Origin: a bacterium
GTDB taxonomy: Bacteria; Patescibacteriota; Microgenomatia; UBA1406; GWC2-37-13
DNA: 64,000 nucleotides
Direction of reading: 5' to 3'
Assembly: GCA_021833625.1 (NCBI GenBank)
Contig: JAKBEU010000001.1
Coordinates: 463,783 to 527,782 of the forward strand
Shown here: one piece after another, positions 52,679 to 61,615 of the stretch
How the letters are laid out: every line of letters begins with the position of its first letter
Numbering within the stretch: position 1 is the first letter of the stretch
Position numbers and translations under genes: made by a program
Notes under the pieces: generated by a model
The model's input: the letters and a program-made list of their open reading frames with translations, nothing else
Database searches by the model: none
What the model was told of the DNA's origin: nothing

Positions 52679-54316
52679 ATGGATATCTTTTTTCTCATCT
52701 TTTTTTTTGCTGCCATTCTTATTTCAAGTTTTAGCTTTGCTTCATCCGCAGGAATTGCGGCTGTTGCCTGTTTTTTTTCTCTCTTTTTCCTTGTATATCT
52801 CTTTATTTCACGCAAAATAAAAAAGCTCCCCGCCTATTCGCTCATCGCCGTGTTTATTGTAAGCCTTACTTTTTTATTAAGCATTCTTATTAATTCGGTT
52901 GATCAGCTCCATAGCTATGAGTCCCTTTTTCTCTGGAGTTCCTACATCCTCCTTTTTGCCGTATCAACCCAAATCCCCCTGTCTGAAAAGAAAATTAACT
53001 TGTCCATTTTGCTGTTTGTTATTGCCTGCATTCTTTTATTTGCGCTCAAACTTATCTTTCCTGCTTTTCTTCCTTTCATAACGGCGTCAGACAGACAATT
53101 TATTCTCCCCTCAACCGGCATGCACAATCACCTGGGGGATATTGTGGGTTTGGGGCTTATCAGCGTGCTTTTAATAATCTCATCTTCCTACTTGGCTTCA
53201 ATTGCCCGTCTCCTTTTTATTCCCCTTATTATTCTTTCATTTACCAAGTCTGCCCTGCTTTCCCTTTTTGTTGTCTTAATTCTTGCCGGAATAGCAATAA
53301 AAGAAAAGCGTGAAAATTTTCTCTATACCGCGTTTGTTCTCTTCTATATCAGCATTGCTGCAATTATGGTTTTTTCGCTGGAGTTCTCAACGCTTTCCTT
53401 TGTAGCACCGATACAAAAATATATTCAATCATCATTTAATATTTCTCCAAAACCGTTACTGAGTCAGCGGGATATCTACGCCTATCAAACCGCGTCATTT
53501 CTTTTTCATTCCCCTATTGAGTATGTGGGATTCGGAGTAGGACTTGGTAATTTTTCCTATGCATCTTCAAAAACCACCGATCTTGAGGGAAAGATAATCG
53601 CGGATCCACACAACATATTTCTCACCTTTTTAGTGGAGGGGGGGGTTGTTTCCTTACTATGGACTGCTCTATTTTTAAGCTCTGTGAGCTATTATGGAGT
53701 GAAGTACAAAAGGAATGCTCTTTTTCTTTTCCTATACCTCTTACTCCTCTTTCAGACAGATTATGTTTTCCAAATCCCCGCTTTTTTATTCCTCTTTTTT
53801 TTCCTTGCTGGTCAGATTGTCCGCGTCCCACGTGACGACAAAAGCGCTTTGAACTTGTCTGATCTTGGACTATGGATTTCCCTGCTTGCTTTTGTCGGTC
53901 TTGTCTCTTTCCAATCATATTCCGTCAAGGCTCAATATGCGAATGCACAAACAGAATTAACTACAACCCTAAAGACAAACTCCATTACCGGAATAGATAA
54001 GTCGGCAGACACCCTGCAGTATCTTACTCCTTATAACGAAACACTTCTCATACGTCTTTCTTCTATCTATGAGGCATATAGACAAGAAAACAGGGCAATT
54101 TCCCTGCTTGAAAAATTGCTCACGTTTTCTCCCCATTCGTTTATTGAGAATCTTCCACACTTACTGAAACTTAAGACGGCAGCAAAACAGAACGTTTCAG
54201 CATATATTCGCTCCGTCGCTCCGGAGTTAAGACAGATAACCGTCTCCTACGAAGAGAAAGTAGTGCTTAAGTCATTGTGCATAAAGTACGCCTCCGTTGT
54301 GTCCTGCTTTAAGTAG
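52679..54316 (+). CDS. O-antigen ligase-like membrane protein (third paralogue)
   Basis: 545 residues. Eleven hydrophobic segments; extracytoplasmic motif YVGFGVGLGNFSYA and the later HNIFLTFLVEGG (family: HNxxLxxxxExG) are the Wzy_C signatures. The 120-residue tail (AQTELTTTLKTNSITGIDKS onward) is helical and TPR-like. It is divergent from the pilus-like/secreted operon, as the first paralogue is divergent from a pilin gene. Function by family: transfer or polymerisation of lipid-linked glycan. Confidence 0.75.
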   Translation: MDIFFLIFFFAAILISSFSFASSAGIAAVACFFSLFFLVYLFISRKIKKLPAYSLIAVFIVSLTFLLSILINSVDQLHSYESLFLWSSYILLFAVSTQIPLSEKKINLSILLFVIACILLFALKLIFPAFLPFITASDRQFILPSTGMHNHLGDIVGLGLISVLLIISSSYLASIARLLFIPLIILSFTKSALLSLFVVLILAGIAIKEKRENFLYTAFVLFYISIAAIMVFSLEFSTLSFVAPIQKYIQSSFNISPKPLLSQRDIYAYQTASFLFHSPIEYVGFGVGLGNFSYASSKTTDLEGKIIADPHNIFLTFLVEGGVVSLLWTALFLSSVSYYGVKYKRNALFLFLYLLLLFQTDYVFQIPAFLFLFFFLAGQIVRVPRDDKSALNLSDLGLWISLLAFVGLVSFQSYSVKAQYANAQTELTTTLKTNSITGIDKSADTLQYLTPYNETLLIRLSSIYEAYRQENRAISLLEKLLTFSPHSFIENLPHLLKLKTAAKQNVSAYIRSVAPELRQITVSYEEKVVLKSLCIKYASVVSCFK

Positions 54317-54317
54317 T

Positions 54318-54461
54318 TTAAGTAGTGTTGAGTTTCTTGTAGTGTCTTTGGATATATTCTTTAAGGGGGATTGTTTCCCAGTTGGGATAATATGTCTTCA
54401 AACGACGCATATCGCGTTTGTAGGAATGCAAGGCTCTCAAGATACTCTCGCTCTTCTTCAT
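54318..54461 (-). CDS. Small basic protein, 47 residues
   Basis: Begins MKKSESILRALHSYKRDMRR and ends HYKKLNTT; rich in Lys, Arg and Tyr, no TM, probably helical. An extended -10 (TG-T-TACATA) ends 7 bases before ATG and TTGACG lies 19 bp further up, the same leaderless layout as neighbours. Stop lies 2 bp from the convergent ligase-like gene. It fills the 250-bp gap before the HD gene. Coding status is plausible but unproven; nucleic-acid binding would fit the charge. Confidence 0.4.
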   Translation of the reverse strand: MKKSESILRALHSYKRDMRRLKTYYPNWETIPLKEYIQRHYKKLNTT

Positions 54462-54528
54462 ATGAATATATGTAACAAATATATATCATTATCCGTCAAG
54501 GGAGTACATGACAAAATTGTCAGGAAAG

Positions 54529-54559
54529 TTGACAAACGAGAAAAAAGGTACTATAGTAC
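54529..54559 (+). promoter_or_regulatory. Promoter with palindrome over the -10 (HD nucleotidase gene)
   Basis: TTGACA (54529-54534), 17-bp spacer, TATAGT (54552-54557), 9 bases to ATG 54567. GTACTATAGTAC (54548-54559) is a perfect 12-bp palindrome centred on the -10, a likely repressor site. Confidence 0.6.
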
Positions 54560-54566
54560 ACTTCAG

Positions 54567-55457
54567 ATGGCAGCAACAACCAACACATTTGGAGAGCTAT
54601 TCAAAAAGTTTCGTCTTCGGTCGGAATTTTCGACTCTTTCCCGGTTCGGTGATGCATTGGCCAAAGAAGGGTTTATCTACGAAGACAGTCTTTACTCCCA
54701 CTGGCAAAAGAATGTAAGAATTCCAAAAGACAGAAAGCTTCTTCTTGCAATCATTAAAGTTTTTATAAAAAATAATGGACTTACAACCATTAAGGCAGCA
54801 AATGATCTGCTTGATTCAGCAGGACAGGGATACCTGACGAATGAGGAACTTGCGGCTTTCGAGACCCATCCGTGTTTTCAGACAGAATGTATCTCCCCTC
54901 AAAGAATCCTTTCCTTTCTTTCCACCACCATCCAGGCGAAACGGGTTGTTCGGACGGGATGGACTATGATGGATATAAAAAACCCTGAAAGTGTGGCAGA
55001 ACATTCTTACCAACTGTGCGTTATGGCTATGGTTCTTGCAGATCAGCTTGGGGTAGACCAAGATAAGCTCGTAAAAATGGCAATTGTCCACGACTTGGGT
55101 GAGATTTTTACCGGCGATATTGTCTGGGTAAGAGGAAATATCATTGACATTGAAAGAAGACGAAAAAAAGAAGAGATTGAAGCGAAGGGAATTGAAAAAA
55201 TATTTAAAATCATCAATAAAACAGAGGAGTACAAAGCGATATTCGAGGAATTGATGGAGCGGAAAAGCGTTGAAGCAACAATCTTTTGGCAGCTAGACAA
55301 GCTGGAAATGGCAATACAGGCATTGGATTATGAAAAACGGAAGAATAAAAATCTGGACGAGTTTTTTGTCAGCGTCGACCTTCAGCTGTCATCTCCTTTT
55401 CTGCGAAGCATCTTCACCCAAATTCTTGCCGAGCGGCCCAAGGGAACAAAGAAGTAA
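54567..55457 (+). CDS. HD-domain 5'-nucleotidase (YfbR/HD_3-like) with HTH-like N-terminal domain
   Basis: 296 residues from ATG 54567. Residues 1-95 look like a helix-turn-helix domain (TLSRFGDALAKEGFIYEDSL). Residues 115-296 are an HD phosphohydrolase: KRVVRTGW, NPESVAEHSYQ (H146), VHDLGEIFTGDI (H175, D176, E179), and a helical tail with FWQLDKLEMAIQA. HD_3 enzymes dephosphorylate 2'-deoxynucleoside monophosphates. The fusion with a DNA-binding-like part and a palindrome over its own promoter suggests a nucleotide-sensing repressor (inference). Confidence 0.8.
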   Translation: MAATTNTFGELFKKFRLRSEFSTLSRFGDALAKEGFIYEDSLYSHWQKNVRIPKDRKLLLAIIKVFIKNNGLTTIKAANDLLDSAGQGYLTNEELAAFETHPCFQTECISPQRILSFLSTTIQAKRVVRTGWTMMDIKNPESVAEHSYQLCVMAMVLADQLGVDQDKLVKMAIVHDLGEIFTGDIVWVRGNIIDIERRRKKEEIEAKGIEKIFKIINKTEEYKAIFEELMERKSVEATIFWQLDKLEMAIQALDYEKRKNKNLDEFFVSVDLQLSSPFLRSIFTQILAERPKGTKK

Positions 55458-55495
55458 TGTGGAGCCTTGCATTGCCATTATAATAGGGGTATTAT

Positions 55496-56377
55496 ATGCA
55501 GAAGATGAAACATATTCTTGTTGTTGGCGCTTCAGGAAACGTTGCGTTATTTCTGTCACAATGGTTTGCCAAAAAAAGCCGTTATTATCGCGTGTATACG
55601 CTCTCCAGGAGTGATAAAAAAGCAACGATCTATGCAGATATAAATCACCTCACTTCCGTTCAAATCCACAAAATATATGAAAAATATGAAATCGACGCTG
55701 TCTTTCATTGCGCTGCACTTGTGCGTCCCCTCGCCTCTGATGAGATCCACTTTAATGCGTATTCTTTTGTCAGGTTTCTTACGAAGAGTAATATAAGACA
55801 TATTCTTTTTGGTTCGGTTGCAGAATATGGATATCGCCAAAGAACTGTTTCGGAGAAAACAAAAGAAAACCCTCAAACGTTATATGGATTATCAAAACTA
55901 CTACAAAAAGAGGCCGCTTCATATTTTAGGACCGTTGAGAACCAAGATATCGTATATCTTCGTATATCAAACATACTCATGCCTCGTGCCCAACCCACAT
56001 CCCTTGTTGAAAAGATCTTTAACGCATCGGAAAAGGGAATATCTTTTTCGATAAATGACGAGCGGATTTCCCGCGACTTTATTGATATTCGGGACATTGC
56101 GCGATGTATTGAATTTATTTTAAAAAAAAGGAAACACACTTTCCTTTATAATCTCACTTCGGGGAAACAAACAAGCTACGCATCTCTTATTGTCGTATTG
56201 AAAAAAACATGGGATTCTCGCCAAAAACCCTTCCCCCACTACACGGTACAGCATCAATCGGAACAATATACAAAAGGAATATACGATAATAGGAAAATCA
56301 AAACCGATTTCAAATGGAAACCTCGCTATTCATTACGGAAATCGATCAAATGGATTGTTGAAAATAAATATGCATAA
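55496..56377 (+). CDS. NAD-dependent epimerase/dehydratase (SDR) for a nucleotide sugar
   Basis: 293 residues. Rossmann motif ILVVGASGNVALFL, VFHCAALVRP, GSVAEYGYRQR and the catalytic YGLSK (Tyr-x3-Lys). C-terminal substrate domain with ISRDFIDIRDIARCI. It should interconvert or reduce an NDP-sugar. It overlaps the next gene (FlaA1-like) by 8 bp and thus shares its pathway. TATAAT lies 11 bases upstream; an AGGGG stands 7 bases before ATG, so this start may use either mode. Met at 55505 is a second candidate. Confidence 0.85.
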   Translation: MQKMKHILVVGASGNVALFLSQWFAKKSRYYRVYTLSRSDKKATIYADINHLTSVQIHKIYEKYEIDAVFHCAALVRPLASDEIHFNAYSFVRFLTKSNIRHILFGSVAEYGYRQRTVSEKTKENPQTLYGLSKLLQKEAASYFRTVENQDIVYLRISNILMPRAQPTSLVEKIFNASEKGISFSINDERISRDFIDIRDIARCIEFILKKRKHTFLYNLTSGKQTSYASLIVVLKKTWDSRQKPFPHYTVQHQSEQYTKGIYDNRKIKTDFKWKPRYSLRKSIKWIVENKYA

Positions 56378-57812
56378 TAATACGGAAAAAACAGTAATAA
56401 TCGGTGGAGGAAAAGCCTGCCGATTGCTTTTGAGAAATACTGCTTCAATTTCTCAGTTTGATATTTTGGGCGTTATCGATGACAATATAGCCGTTCATTC
56501 GTTAATTGAGAAGAACTACCCCGTTCTCGGCACTTCAAAAGAAGCGTATCGGATTGCGAAACAGAATAACGTACGGGCTATTATTATTGCTCTTCCTTCC
56601 GAGCGTGGTACAACGATAAGACGGATACTCCTCTCGCTTCGCTTACTGCCCGATATCACAGTTTACATCATTCCCCGTCTGCCGGAAATAGTCATACGCG
56701 ACCGGATTTTTGCCGAAGATATCCGAAAAATAGAGCCCGTTGATCTAATCGGAGGAAAAGTTGATATTCATAGCCAAACAAGAGTCGTAAAGACGGTAAA
56801 GAATAAAACCTTTCTTGTAACGGGAGCAGCTGGATCAATAGGGAGTGAATTGTCTCGCCAACTATATATCGATTTGCCCAAAAAACTGATATTGCTAGAT
56901 AATTCAGAAAGAAATCTTTTCTATTTGAAGTACCACTTATCACTCATCCATCCTCATATTTCAACACAAATACAATTTGTGCTCGGGGATGTAAATAATA
57001 CGGCTTTGTTAAGTCACATATTCAAAGAAAATGTCATTGACACCGTTTTCCATGCTGCAGCATATAAACACGTCCCCCTACTTGAAGAGAATGTGTATGA
57101 AGCAGTCCAAAATAATGTACTTGCAACTTTCAATGTTGCAAAAGAAGCAGCCCGACACAATATCAGCTCCTTTGTCCTTATTTCAACCGATAAGGCAGTG
57201 CGACCAGACAGCATAATGGGAATGACAAAATGTGTTGCGGAAAAAACAATACGTTATTTTGATTGCCAATCAAAAACAGTTTTTTCTGCGGTCCGTTTTG
57301 GGAACGTGTTCAATAGTAATGGGAGCGTCGTTGAACTTTTTACAAAACAGATAGAGCGACAAGAAGCCCTAACAATAACTGACCCCACAATGAAACGTTA
57401 TTTTATGAGTGTTTCAGAGGCGGTACATCTCATTTTGAACGCATGGACACATATAGAAAAAGACCGAATGTATATGTTTAATATGGGGAGTAGTGTGAAC
57501 ATCATGGAGCTGACCCGCTGCCTTCTTATGATTAACCACAAATCTACGAACTATCCGGTGAATATAATCGGTAAAAGAAAGGGAGAAAAAACGAATGAGG
57601 TGTTGTGGGACAAACAAAAAGAACGCCGAACAGATGAAATTTATGACGGAATATATTCAATAGAACAAAAGCAAGGATGTGATAAAGAAGGCTTTGAAAG
57701 TTCCCTCCAGAAACTCCTTGATCTTCTTCCTAGAAATGAAATTAAGAATCATTCAGCTGCGGGGGCAAAAAAACTGAAAACAGCGCTTCATCGGTTATGC
57801 AGAGCTAAATGA
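56370..57812 (+). CDS. FlaA1/CapD-like nucleotide-sugar 4,6-dehydratase
   Basis: 480 residues from ATG 56370. N-terminal CoA-binding-like Rossmann (VIIGGGKACRLLLR) without the TM helices of WbpM/PglF. Then PF02719: LVTGAAGSIGSELSRQL, DNSERNLFYL, GDVNNTALLSHIF, HAAAYKHVPLLEEN, LISTDKAVRPDSIMGMTK, in which Met replaces the SDR Tyr as in FlaA1/PglF, and SAVRFGNVFNSNGSVV. It forms a 4-keto-6-deoxy sugar from UDP-GlcNAc-type substrates. A DegT aminotransferase would normally act next; only a decayed one is present at 59245. Confidence 0.87.
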   Translation: MHNNTEKTVIIGGGKACRLLLRNTASISQFDILGVIDDNIAVHSLIEKNYPVLGTSKEAYRIAKQNNVRAIIIALPSERGTTIRRILLSLRLLPDITVYIIPRLPEIVIRDRIFAEDIRKIEPVDLIGGKVDIHSQTRVVKTVKNKTFLVTGAAGSIGSELSRQLYIDLPKKLILLDNSERNLFYLKYHLSLIHPHISTQIQFVLGDVNNTALLSHIFKENVIDTVFHAAAYKHVPLLEENVYEAVQNNVLATFNVAKEAARHNISSFVLISTDKAVRPDSIMGMTKCVAEKTIRYFDCQSKTVFSAVRFGNVFNSNGSVVELFTKQIERQEALTITDPTMKRYFMSVSEAVHLILNAWTHIEKDRMYMFNMGSSVNIMELTRCLLMINHKSTNYPVNIIGKRKGEKTNEVLWDKQKERRTDEIYDGIYSIEQKQGCDKEGFESSLQKLLDLLPRNEIKNHSAAGAKKLKTALHRLCRAK

Positions 57813-57814
57813 TG

Positions 57815-57823
57815 TGATATTAT
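57815..57823 (+). promoter_or_regulatory. Extended -10 promoter of the GT2-YdjC fusion gene
   Basis: TG-A-TATTAT (hexamer 57818-57823) ends 6 bases before ATG 57830. It starts 2 bases after the previous stop. Confidence 0.5.
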
Positions 57824-57829
57824 GTACCC

Positions 57830-59251
57830 ATGAAGAAATATGCGGGGGGTATTTCTGTTATTATTCCCATCTATAACGAAGAGCTTTTACTTGAAAAGGA
57901 AATAACTTCACTCCTCCAGAAGATGCACACCATTAAACCCTGTGAAATCGTATTAATTGAAAATGGAAGCAAAGATAATACTCTCAACATTGCGAAAAAA
58001 CTGGTAAGACAAAATAAAAATGTACGACTTGTCAAAATACTTACTCCTTCATATGGTGCGGCTGTCAAAAGAGGTCTTGAGTCGGCAAGATATAAGACCA
58101 TCGTCCAATTTGACCTTGATTTGATCGATCTGCGTTTTTTAAGGAATGCCGTTGCACTCCTTCGAAACTGCGATGTGGTTGTAGGATCAAAAACCCTCAA
58201 TCCAAGTTCAGATAGACGGTCACTTGACAGAATGCTTGTCACCCGCACAATAAACTACATAATTCGCGCCTATTTCGGATATCTTGGGACAGACACACAC
58301 GGGATAAAGGCCTACAGAAAAAACAAAGTCCAATCGCTTTTACATTATGTAAAAAATACGAATCTATTCTTCGATACTGAAGTTTTGCTTTTGGCACAGA
58401 AACACCATTTGAGAATTAGAGAACTCCCGGTATCAGTGGCAAAGTTGCGTTCTACCCGTTTTACGATGCACGTTGTCGTTTTCCAAACATTCATCGAGTT
58501 TATTACGCTTTTAGTCCGAAGAGAATACTACATAAGTAAAACAATGCCTCATATATCAACGGATGATTACGGGCTTAATTCTTCTGTAAACAAGGCAACA
58601 AATCTCTTAATAAAAAACAAGAGTGTTCATACTGTCTCCGTCCTTCCACGCGGGAGCAAAAGGCTCCCAATGGAAAGGGTGAAAGTTGCATGTCATATCA
58701 ATCTTATTGAGGGAAAACCCATTCTCAACCCCCAGTTAATTCCCACTCTTGTTAACACGAAGGGAGAGTTTTATTCCCTTCCCGTTTTCTACGCAAAATT
58801 GCTTTTCAATCATATCTCCTGGAAAGAGCTGAAACTTGAGATGCAAGCACAAATTGATACGGTCAAAAAAAATAATAACATCTATGAGATAAACTCACAC
58901 CAGCACACCCATGCGCTTTACCCCGTTGACATAATCGCCTCAACAATTGCAAGGGAAAATAGCATCTCCCACCTGCGCACCTATGGGGATATTGTCTCGT
59001 ATTCATTTATGGGGTGGATTAAAAAAAATATACTTATTTTAGCGTCTGCAATTGAACACTTAATGTATGGAAAGATGCTATTCCAGAGCCCCATATGGAA
59101 AAAAGGCAACGTTCCCATTTCGTTCATGAGCTGGGAAACAGCATACAAGTTTCTTGAAAGAAAAGTCGAGGTTGTCTGCCATCCGGGAACTCCCTACGAT
59201 AAAAATAAACTCTATCTTTCTTCAATTGAACAGCGTGAAATAAATCATTGA
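57830..59251 (+). CDS. Fusion of GT2 glycosyltransferase and YdjC/ChbG-type deacetylase
   Basis: 473 residues. Residues 1-235: GT2 A-fold with SVIIPIYNEELLLEKEI, VLIENGSKDNT, FDLDLID (metal/UDP Asp pair D95, D97) and GTDTHGIKAYRK, as in polyprenyl-phosphate mannosyl/glucosyltransferases. Residues 240-470: YdjC-like carbohydrate deacetylase with STDDYGLNSSVNKA (D245, D246), ACHINLIEG (H289), INSHQHTHALYP (H357, H359) and VCHPGTPYD. The second half removes N-acetyl from an oligosaccharide; the pairing suggests transfer followed by deacetylation in one enzyme. No TM helices are seen. Confidence 0.82.
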   Translation: MKKYAGGISVIIPIYNEELLLEKEITSLLQKMHTIKPCEIVLIENGSKDNTLNIAKKLVRQNKNVRLVKILTPSYGAAVKRGLESARYKTIVQFDLDLIDLRFLRNAVALLRNCDVVVGSKTLNPSSDRRSLDRMLVTRTINYIIRAYFGYLGTDTHGIKAYRKNKVQSLLHYVKNTNLFFDTEVLLLAQKHHLRIRELPVSVAKLRSTRFTMHVVVFQTFIEFITLLVRREYYISKTMPHISTDDYGLNSSVNKATNLLIKNKSVHTVSVLPRGSKRLPMERVKVACHINLIEGKPILNPQLIPTLVNTKGEFYSLPVFYAKLLFNHISWKELKLEMQAQIDTVKKNNNIYEINSHQHTHALYPVDIIASTIARENSISHLRTYGDIVSYSFMGWIKKNILILASAIEHLMYGKMLFQSPIWKKGNVPISFMSWETAYKFLERKVEVVCHPGTPYDKNKLYLSSIEQREINH

Positions 59252-59515
59252 GGGGTTGACGCGATTGTCTTACATATCAGAGCAACCTGGTCTTCTGTTA
59301 TTTCATGAAACGAGGGAAGAAGAAGTCCATGCTTCCAGAAATAATCGGCAAAAGGGTACGGCTTCATATTAAAAATGCTTTTTCAATCTTTAGGTGTTTT
59401 CTGTACCATTCGTAGACAGCTCTTCTTTTCTTAATAAGAACCATAGAACAGAACACGTGTAGGCTTTATATTGTAAAAATAAAAACGATCCAACATTATC
59501 ATTGTAGTAGCCTTT
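59245..59515 (-). pseudogene. Decayed DegT/DnrJ/EryC1/StrS aminotransferase fragment
   Basis: The minus strand 59367-59245 encodes 40 residues (MKPYPFADYFWKHGLLLPSF, then HEITEDQVALICKTIA) that match the C-terminus of DegT-family PLP aminotransferases (usual: P.ADxxxxxGLxLPxHxxLTxxQVxxI). Upstream on the same strand, in other frames and with stops, the pieces HVFCSMVLIKKRRAVYEWYR and LFLQYKAYT resemble the preceding C-terminal part of that family. At least two frameshifts and the loss of the first two thirds make it a remnant. It overlaps the end of the GT2-YdjC gene by 7 bp. Confidence 0.6.
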
Positions 59516-59596
59516 CTTCATGTTTTGCAAGAAAATATTGAGAGGTCATCATCTCGTCTTGAAACGCTCCTGATTTTGGAGTAAATTTTATTACAT
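59252..59596. other. 345-bp gap without an intact gene
   Basis: The left two thirds are the decayed aminotransferase remnant. The right third (59516-59596) carries no recognisable frame; a GGAG lies 14 bases before ATG 59597, too far for a normal Shine-Dalgarno. Confidence 0.5.
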
Positions 59597-61615
59597 ATGA
59601 AAAAACTAATCGGTGTTTTATTACTGCTGATCTTAGGAGTTGGAGGATATTTTTTACTCATACCAAAAAAGCAATCTTCCCTAAAGCTGTATTGGTTTAT
59701 TCCGGATGGGCTTCGTGCCGAACCAAACACTTTTAACATCTATCAGTGGGCAAAGGAGGGAAAACTACCGAACATAAAAAAAATGATGGATAACGGGACG
59801 TATGGCTTTTCTCGGCCCACCTTCCCCAGTCACACGCCCATTAACTTTGCAACCCTTCTGACGGGCACTTATCCCTCCACCCATGGGATTGATGATGGGC
59901 CGATGCATACAATTGGCGCAACACTTGACAAGATCGCGGTTCCCGGATTCCGCTCAACGTCACGAAAAATACCCGCAATATGGAAAACACTTGAAAATAT
60001 TGGAATGAAGGTTGATATCCTGTCGGTTCCCGGTTCCACTCCTCCTGAAATAGATAAAGGAGTTGTCCTGAGGGGTCGCTGGGGCGGATGGGGAGCTGAT
60101 TTTTTTGCACTTAACTTTGAAACAAAAGGAGATCTTACTCAACGGATAAAACAAGGGCTAGCGGCAAAATTATTCTATTCCGGAGCCCCGCTTACCCAAT
60201 ATAATGATGCACAACCGGCTTCGGGTTGGGAAAAAGCTCCAAAAAGCTATTCTCCTGCATATGATATTGCGCTTACCGGCTGGAACGGAACCGTATATGG
60301 GTATATCTATGACTCAACAAACGACAATAAAACGAATTATGACCGCATGGCGTTTTCAATGGATAAAAAGACCCTTTTTGCAGACCTAAAGCCAAGTCAA
60401 TGGAGTGGATGGGAACCGATAACTCTCACCTGGAAAGTCGGAGATAAATCAACGAAAGTTAATACACAGGTACGGGCAACGGTGATTAAATTAGGCGATA
60501 ATGGATTTTATCGCGCGCGATTGTATTACAACAACCTTAACGAATATATTGCGATGCCTCCATCGAGTGCCGGTGTTATGACAAAAGAAGTAGGACCGAT
60601 GGTTGATTTTGTCGATAATTTCCCATTTCAGCTTGGCTACTATCCCGAAGACAAAACAACGTTTATACAGGAAGCAAACATGTCTTTTGACTGGCACACA
60701 AAGGCAATAAGTACAATGGTGAAGCAATTTACGCCAGACGTTGTCATTCATGACATCTATACACCCAACCAAATGCTTACGGCTCCGTGGTGGATGGGAT
60801 ATGTCGATCCGCAAAGTGATACATATAAAACGGCTACTGCAGCGCAAAAAAAAGAGGCTTCAGCCGATGTACTTGACATGTATAAACGGATAGACGCGAT
60901 GATTGGAGAGATTATGAAGGTTTCCGGTCCAAATACTTATATTGTTTTTAGCTCTGACCACGGAAATATCCCGCTTAATAAATATGTAAACCTCAACAAT
61001 CTGTTTGCACAAAAAGGGTGGCTCAAGTTTACTATTGATCCGAAAACGGGCGAGCCCATTATCGATTGGAAAAACTCAAAAGTCATCTATCTTAAGATGG
61101 CTCATGTGTACATCAATCCAAATGGTTTGGAAGGAAAATATACGCGTGCTTCGGGCCCCGAGTATGAAGCTCTGCGCTTGGAAGTAGAACAAGCTCTTAA
61201 AGACCTGAAAGACGAAAATGGACAAAAACCCCTTGTTGCAGCCACCAGATGGGAAGATGTAAAAGAATACCTTCAGATGGATCCAGACAGAGCCGGTGAT
61301 CTTGTTATTGCAAATGCCCCCGGATACGGATGGAGTGAAGACATGTCATATGACCTGACCATATTCGCCAAAGCGAAAGAAAGCGGATACAAACAGGCAG
61401 TTGATCCAAATGTTCCGGGCATGTGGGCACCGTTTATGATTATGGGCCCTGGAATAAAAAAGAACAATTACCTGGGGAACACACCAATAAATCATGTGGA
61501 TCAGTATCCGACAATTATGGAGGCACTAAAATTAAAATCACCCAGTTTTGTTCAAGGGAAAATATTGCCTATTTTTCAGAAAGGTTTTTGGCACTTGAGT
61601 GATTGGATCAAGTGA
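59597..61615 (+). CDS. Alkaline-phosphatase-superfamily phosphodiesterase (type I nucleotide pyrophosphatase-like)
   Basis: 672 residues. Single N-terminal TM (LIGVLLLLILGVGGYFLLIP), so the enzyme faces outward. Metal site: WFIPDGLRAE (Asp), nucleophile Thr in RPTFPSHTPINFATLLTG, HGIDDGP, DIYTPNQM and FSSDHGNIPLNKY with Asp-His. These are the hallmarks of PF01663. An insert of about 200 residues (from GGWGADFFALNF) lies between halves. Substrate unknown; surface phosphodiester or phosphonate lipids/glycans are possible. Its 3' end overlaps the convergent gene by 40 bp. Confidence 0.82.
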   Translation: MKKLIGVLLLLILGVGGYFLLIPKKQSSLKLYWFIPDGLRAEPNTFNIYQWAKEGKLPNIKKMMDNGTYGFSRPTFPSHTPINFATLLTGTYPSTHGIDDGPMHTIGATLDKIAVPGFRSTSRKIPAIWKTLENIGMKVDILSVPGSTPPEIDKGVVLRGRWGGWGADFFALNFETKGDLTQRIKQGLAAKLFYSGAPLTQYNDAQPASGWEKAPKSYSPAYDIALTGWNGTVYGYIYDSTNDNKTNYDRMAFSMDKKTLFADLKPSQWSGWEPITLTWKVGDKSTKVNTQVRATVIKLGDNGFYRARLYYNNLNEYIAMPPSSAGVMTKEVGPMVDFVDNFPFQLGYYPEDKTTFIQEANMSFDWHTKAISTMVKQFTPDVVIHDIYTPNQMLTAPWWMGYVDPQSDTYKTATAAQKKEASADVLDMYKRIDAMIGEIMKVSGPNTYIVFSSDHGNIPLNKYVNLNNLFAQKGWLKFTIDPKTGEPIIDWKNSKVIYLKMAHVYINPNGLEGKYTRASGPEYEALRLEVEQALKDLKDENGQKPLVAATRWEDVKEYLQMDPDRAGDLVIANAPGYGWSEDMSYDLTIFAKAKESGYKQAVDPNVPGMWAPFMIMGPGIKKNNYLGNTPINHVDQYPTIMEALKLKSPSFVQGKILPIFQKGFWHLSDWIK

